Of a DNA stretch of 64,000 nucleotides, positions 62,008 through 64,000 are shown piece by piece (within the stretch, counting starts at the first letter, position 1; each line of letters opens with the position of its first letter). The DNA comes from Microbacterium sp. LWH11-1.2. GTDB lineage: Bacteria; Actinomycetota; Actinomycetes; Actinomycetales; Microbacteriaceae. The stretch spans positions 186,001 through 250,000 of the forward strand of contig NZ_CP151636.1 of the NCBI RefSeq assembly GCF_038397745.1, in the 5' to 3' direction. A model generated the notes under the pieces. It was not told the origin of the DNA, ran no database searches, and saw only the letters and a program-made list of their open reading frames with translations. A program made the translations under genes and the position numbers.

Positions 62008-63350
62008 CTATTCTTCATCGGACGCGAGAAGTGGTCGCGTCGCCACCGCTAGCCGACCCCGCTCGGTGGCAGTGATGGTCCGCCTGCGGCCGTCGGTCTC
62101 GTCTGCCGCATAGTCGACAAGGCCGAGCTGCGAGAGCGCCTGAACGTGAGGTTGAAGCGACCCCAGGGACTTGTATCCGAAATCGCTGAAGTTCGCAGAG
62201 GTGGAGAAGCCATCAAGGCTCTTCACGAGAGTGGTGAGGACTTTCCAACGAGCCTCCGTGAGCTTACTTGAGACTTGCTCGATCACCTTCTCACCCTCGC
62301 GAACTTGCCAATCCCAGAACCTCGCGTCACGCGCCTCCGGAGACATCCAAGCCATGTCCCCGGGTTCGGTCCTCATCGAGAATCGCTCCGCTAGGCCAAG
62401 CGTCATTCTCAAATTCCGACCGGTCGCTATGTATGCATCCTCGAAGGCCGTCGCTGACACGGGCAGCTTCGCATCGCTTCGCGTCCGGAAAGCTTCCTCT
62501 CGACGCAAGATCACCTGAGATACAAGATCGTGTGGCAGAGGGGTGATCTCGATCGGCTCGGGGAAGACGCCGCTCATCTTCGGCGTGCTGAGGGCTGCAC
62601 GCACGGTACCTTCGGCTCCACTGATGATCCATCGAAGTCCCTGCCGCTTGAACAGACGGTCGCGCAGGGACTCAAAGACTTGCACCCCCTTAGGGAAGTT
62701 GCCAAGGACTTCGAGATTGTCAAGCATCAGAATCACACCGCCGCCGGCGGGAGAGGTCGAGATCTCCGACAGCCAGGAATCGATCAGAGTTACAACGCCG
62801 ATCTCATTGAAGCCAGGGCTCGTGTTCGGGCTCTTGTTCCTTCCTCCGGAGAGATTGGCACCGATGACATTCGGGAAGCTGACGCCGATGCCTGCTGACC
62901 ACCCGCCACCGGATGACGTCGTAAGCCATCGGCGAAACTCGCCGATCTGCGGGAGCCTGAGCCCCTCTCTGACGAGCCGGTTTTCGTTCGCGAGGATTGA
63001 CCCTGCTACTTGGTAATAGGCCCGCTTTCGAGCGATGCGGCTGTATCGCTCTCGTCTAGTTCAAGGGGCCGGCCAGGCGCCAGAAAGAGAGGTGCGATGC
63101 TTCGCGTATCCTGGCGCCACCTGGATGCCATCGAAGCAGCTACCGCTGCGAGACTCGATTTTCCCACCCCGTAATCGCCTTCTAGGGCGACCATCTGAGT
63201 GCCGCTCATCAGGTCGCGGAGAACGAGCCCAAGTTCATCGTCCCGGCCGACAAGCAGACTCTCATCGGCATCGTCGACTCGCAACGCTGACGTCGAGTAC
63301 GGAGATGACCGGAACCCGTAGTGTCCCCAAACGCCCACCGGAAAATCCAT
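62008..63350 (-). pseudogene. AAA/STAND-type ATPase with C-terminal winged helix, single-base frameshift
   Basis: Two frames join into one protein of about 447 residues. The first part (63350 to a stop at 63006) has LLVGRDDELGLVLRDLMSGT and Walker A MVALEGDYGVGKSSLAAVAA. After a frame change at the C-run 63021-63023 the reading continues YYQVAGSILANENRLVREGL, then Walker B VILMLDNLEVLG, and a C-terminal winged helix (EARWKVLTTLVKSLDGFSTS). One missing C at that run would restore the frame and both halves fit one family, so a sequencing error or a recent mutation is likely. Operonic with the clamp-like gene. No strong ribosome binding site is seen before the ATG at 63350. Confidence 0.7.
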
Positions 63351-63641
63351 GCGCACATGCTATCGGTCGCGCTCGGCACAGGCAGTGATACCCCTGGTCT
63401 CCCGACGCTCCGATCAATTTCATTCGCGGTCGTCGCCCCTGACAGCGCTGCCCCACACCCAGTACCGGTAGGTGTTCCCTCCTGCCCGGAACTCGATCCC
63501 GGGTGCCGCCGGCGTCGACGGTGACACCGCCGCGCACGCGGAGGCGTGGGCGTGGGCTCGGGCTTCGCGTTGCCAGTACGCCTTCCTCCGACCACTATAA
63601 GTGGTAGCAAGTATCGAACATTCGTTCTACACTCTTAACTC
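63351..63641. other. Divergent intergenic region with an incomplete minus-strand reading frame
   Basis: This 291-base gap separates the ATPase from the divergent small gene. On the minus strand, bases about 63610-63420 are open and read like a protein end (RKAYWQREARAHAHAS, later GIEFRAGGNTYRYWVWGSAV then stop), but no start codon is present upstream of it. ACCACT (63591-63596) and AGTGGT (63600-63605) form an inverted repeat. It may be a gene remnant overlain by regulatory sites. Confidence 0.35.
63614..63629. promoter_or_regulatory. LexA-type SOS box
   Basis: TCGAACATTCGTTCTA matches the actinobacterial/Gram-positive SOS consensus TCGAAC-N4-GTTCGA at 11 of 12 defined positions. It lies 12 bases upstream of the ATG at 63642 and overlaps a TACACT -10-like element (63628-63633), where LexA would repress. 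Confidence 0.72.
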
Positions 63642-63905
63642 ATGAGCGCCGCAACTGTAGAACAGCACGCGACGCTATGGTTGGCAAACGACATCCCCGC
63701 CCGCATGGTCTACGCCGGCCAGCGGTGGCGCGTCTCGGACATCCCGACCCGGTTGCGGCATTCGAACTGGACGGTGCCGCTCAGCGAACCGCATACCGGC
63801 CTGTGCGGGTGGAGGTTCCAAGGCACGAACGACGATGGCCTCTCACTTGTCTTCGATGTGTACAAGGCCGAGGACGGCTGGCACGTCCACCGCACTTACT
63901 ACTGA
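63642..63905 (+). CDS. Small protein (DUF6504-like), SOS-controlled
   Basis: An 87-residue protein: PARMVYAGQRWRVSDIP, GLCGWRFQGT, LVFDVYKAEDGWHVHRTYY. The alternating Trp/Arg pattern and the ending resemble the small DUF6504 proteins often encoded beside ImuB/DnaE2 error-prone polymerase genes in actinobacteria; this is a tentative likeness. The SOS box directly upstream supports a DNA-damage role. Downstream, a GTG at 63974 opens a frame that leaves the window and could be the next cassette gene. Confidence 0.6.
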   Translation: MSAATVEQHATLWLANDIPARMVYAGQRWRVSDIPTRLRHSNWTVPLSEPHTGLCGWRFQGTNDDGLSLVFDVYKAEDGWHVHRTYY

Positions 63906-64000
63906 TCGGACACCGGACGCTACCTGGCAATGGACGGCCCTGACCCACTGCCCCTCACGCCGGGGCTGGTGCCGTGAGGCGCGGCTCGGTCGTACTTGTC

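Noticed and set aside
63930..63976. Fifteen-codon ATG frame near the right edge
   Set aside because: Very short and overlapped by the GTG frame at 63974 that leaves the window; neither can be judged without more sequence.
1..64000. CRISPR arrays, rRNA and tRNA genes
   Set aside because: No regularly spaced repeats, rRNA-like or tRNA-like sequence was noticed on either strand; a dedicated tRNA search would be needed to exclude an unusual one.
48060..64000. Relaxase, integrase or replication-initiator gene for the conjugative element
   Set aside because: None of the readable frames here shows relaxase, recombinase or Rep motifs; these functions presumably lie beyond the right edge.

Overview
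The window reads as chromosome plus an integrated conjugative element from a high-GC Gram-positive actinobacterium, most likely of the Microbacterium/Microbacteriaceae type. Supporting signs are the strongly GC-biased third codon positions, frequent GTG starts and 1-4 base stop/start overlaps, lipobox-type binding proteins, an LAxTG-type (class E sortase) anchor, a SCO6880-type conjugation machine and an actinobacterial-style LexA box. The species assignment is inference; no rRNA or tRNA gene was seen.

Region 1 (1-17.6 kb) is a catabolic island for an unidentified, probably aromatic and possibly amide-linked small molecule. It has a class D flavin monooxygenase with its flavin reductase and an IclR regulator (+ strand). 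A long minus-strand operon follows: an oligopeptide-type ABC importer (dppA, then dppBCDF) with an amidohydrolase, DUF3237 protein, TetR regulator, hotdog protein and amidase lying between the binding protein and the permeases. A divergent plus-strand operon carries an SDR, an amidohydrolase, a MaoC hydratase and an acyl-CoA ligase. A MarR regulator with a 13-bp-arm palindrome sits between the two.

Region 2 (17.7-34.6 kb) is a carbohydrate utilisation locus: LacI regulator, GH95 and GH29 alpha-L-fucosidases, a secreted wall-anchored parallel beta-helix enzyme, a CUT1 sugar importer, and GH35, GH42 and GH43 enzymes. Four ACGT-centred sites related to each other form a candidate LacI regulon. 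The enzyme set points to a fucosylated, galactose-rich plant glycan.

Region 3 (34.8-46.7 kb) has an NmrA-type oxidoreductase divergent from a MerR regulator, with a MerR-style long-spacer promoter. It also holds a complete protocatechuate 4,5-cleavage operon (ligJ, ligK, ligI, fused ligAB, ligC) plus an aldo-keto reductase and a ModA-like protein, a LysR regulator, and pobA with an IclR regulator. Together these would take 4-hydroxybenzoate to pyruvate and oxaloacetate.

Region 4 (46.7-48.4 kb) is degenerate DNA with a twice-frameshifted NAD-dependent epimerase pseudogene and a small repeat cluster that may mark the edge of a mobile element.

Region 5 (48.4-64 kb) is a conjugative element: a winged-helix regulator, then a tightly coupled type IV secretion operon (VirB8-like protein, M23 peptidase, small membrane protein, TrbL/VirB6-like protein, VirB4 split over two genes, ParA-like ATPase, VirD4 coupling protein, HNH protein, DUF4913-like protein, SSB). 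It is followed by a DUF3800 protein. At the right end lies a less GC-rich cargo pair, an ATPase (single-base frameshift) and a three-domain DNA sliding-clamp homologue, next to a divergent small gene whose promoter carries a near-perfect SOS box. This last cassette is the most unusual part of the window.
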